A stretch of DNA of 64,000 nucleotides, taken from assembly GCA_050952845.1 (NCBI GenBank), contig JBMNLP010000001.1, forward strand, positions 2,356,001 to 2,420,000. Reading direction: 5' to 3'. Made by a program: the position numbers and the translations under genes. This DNA is from JAGVSV01 sp050952845 (GTDB taxonomy: Bacteria; Bacillota; Clostridia; Christensenellales; Aristaeellaceae). Each line of letters opens with the position of its first letter. The first letter of the stretch is position 1. Positions 63,350-64,000 of the stretch are shown piece after piece. The notes beneath the pieces were generated by a model that ran no database searches, was not told the DNA's origin, and saw only the letters and a program-made list of their open reading frames with translations.

Positions 63350-64000
63350 CCTTTTTCTTTTTAATGTCGCGCTCGCAGCCTAACTGCCCCGGGCGGTAAT
63401 AGACGGTGTCTTCAAAGCCTTCGGGCATATAGTTCTGACGCACCCAGTGCCCGGGAAAGTCGTGCGGGTACAGGTAGCCCACGCCGCTGCCCAGCCGTTC
63501 GTGTCCCCGGTAGTGCGTGTCGGTCAGGTGCTTGGGCACGGCGCCCAGCTGGCCTTTTTCAGCGTCCGCCATGGCAGCGCTCATGGCTGACACCACGCTG
63601 TTGGACTTGGGGCTTTCGCACACCGCGATGATGGCCTGGGTTAGCGACAGCCTGGCCTCCGGCATCCCGATCATCTCCAGCGACTGGGCGGCAGCCACCG
63701 CCTGCAGCATGGCCAGGGGGTTGGCCATGCCCACATCCTCGCTGGCGTGGGCGATGATGCGGCGTGCCAGCAGCCTGGGATCGGCGCCGGCGTGCAGCAG
63801 CCGGGAAAACCACAGCAGCGCGGCGTCGCTGTCCGAGCCGCGCATGCTTTTACAAAAAGCCGACAGCATGTCGTAAAACAGCGTTTCATCGCAGCGGATG
63901 ACGGGCTTTTGGATGCTGTCCTCGGCGATGGGCAGCGTGATGTGGATGCTGCCGTCCGTGGTAGGCGTGGTGAGCGCTGCCAATTCCAGCGCGTTAAGCG
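63324..64000 (-). CDS. rarA: replication-associated recombination protein RarA/MgsA (5' end outside window)
   Basis: C-terminal about 225 codons of the AAA+ clamp-loader-like ATPase that acts at stalled replication forks. Seen: FYDMLSAFCKSMRGSDSDAALLW, ARRIIAHASEDVGMANP and HYPGHERLG-like YRGHERLGSG with YPHDFPGHWV, all conserved in the C-terminal tetramerisation domain. The ATPase motifs lie beyond the right edge. Ends with a Lys-rich tail. Confidence 0.95.
   Translation of the reverse strand, partial: LNALELAALTTPTTDGSIHITLPIAEDSIQKPVIRCDETLFYDMLSAFCKSMRGSDSDAALLWFSRLLHAGADPRLLARRIIAHASEDVGMANPLAMLQAVAAAQSLEMIGMPEARLSLTQAIIAVCESPKSNSVVSAMSAAMADAEKGQLGAVPKHLTDTHYRGHERLGSGVGYLYPHDFPGHWVRQNYMPEGFEDTVYYRPGQLGCERDIKKKKDESHGQEQ

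Overview
The window reads as a chromosome segment of a GC-rich anaerobic member of the Bacillota (Clostridia grade). Pointers are three carbohydrate importers of the LplB/YtcP type without their own ATPase, a glycyl radical enzyme, a 2-hydroxyacyl-CoA dehydratase-type activase, NrdR, WalJ/YycJ, ComEC, a ProX-type editing deacylase, AGGAGG ribosome binding sites, and promoters close to TTGACA-17-TATAAT. A Christensenellales-like gut or rumen lineage would fit, but the sequence alone cannot settle this. No rRNA, tRNA, CRISPR array or intact insertion sequence was seen.

Layout. 1-3.5 kb: an incomplete Gfo/Idh/MocA oxidoreductase, a divergent acetate kinase and glucose-6-phosphate dehydrogenase. 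3.5-9.8 kb (+): importer operon 1 (binding protein, two permeases, GntR-type regulator, exported PIG-L deacetylase). 9.8-13.7 kb: ribosomal protein L25/CTC, an MrfA-type helicase and a SpoU methyltransferase. 20.5-13.7 kb (-): importer operon 2, ending in a GH2 glycosidase. 33.7-20.7 kb (-): a 13-gene catabolic operon with a mutarotase-like protein, a sugar kinase, a discoidin-like protein, a cupin, DeoC, a CoA-acylating aldehyde dehydrogenase, SucC/SucD-like subunits, E1 alpha, E1 beta, E2, E3 and a UlaG-like hydrolase. A LacI-family regulator is transcribed divergently from it. 45.8-35.3 kb (-): importer operon 3 with a GH36 alpha-galactosidase, a ROK kinase, an SDR, a zinc alcohol dehydrogenase and a tartrate-dehydrogenase-like enzyme. 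46-53 kb (-): YhcH, then the housekeeping run walJ-CPBP-RNaseZ-like-comEC-holA-rsmG. 53-59.6 kb (+): a 1410-residue two-domain activase and a short glycyl radical enzyme. 59.8-62.2 kb (+): a FecCD-FecE importer pair and nrdR. 62.2-64 kb (-): rarA (incomplete), a ProX-like deacylase and an HD phosphohydrolase.

How it fits together. The three importers would bring in oligosaccharides that cytosolic GH2 and GH36 enzymes split. The 13-gene operon is best read as a deoxy-sugar route through acetaldehyde. A kinase and DeoC would give glyceraldehyde-3-phosphate and acetaldehyde. The acylating dehydrogenase turns the aldehyde into acyl-CoA, the E1/E2/E3 complex feeds in pyruvate (or acetoin), and the SucCD-like ligase would recover ATP as the acid is released. 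Operons 2, 3 and the 13-gene operon share a TGTAA-N4-TTACA (or cre-like) operator just downstream of their promoters.

Most unusual items: a 163-bp repeat present twice whose end supplies the TAG stop codon of the neighbouring gene both times; perfect 12-14 bp stem-loops behind all three binding-protein genes; a short glycyl radical enzyme with no activase in view; and an SDR in which two of the four catalytic residues are replaced.
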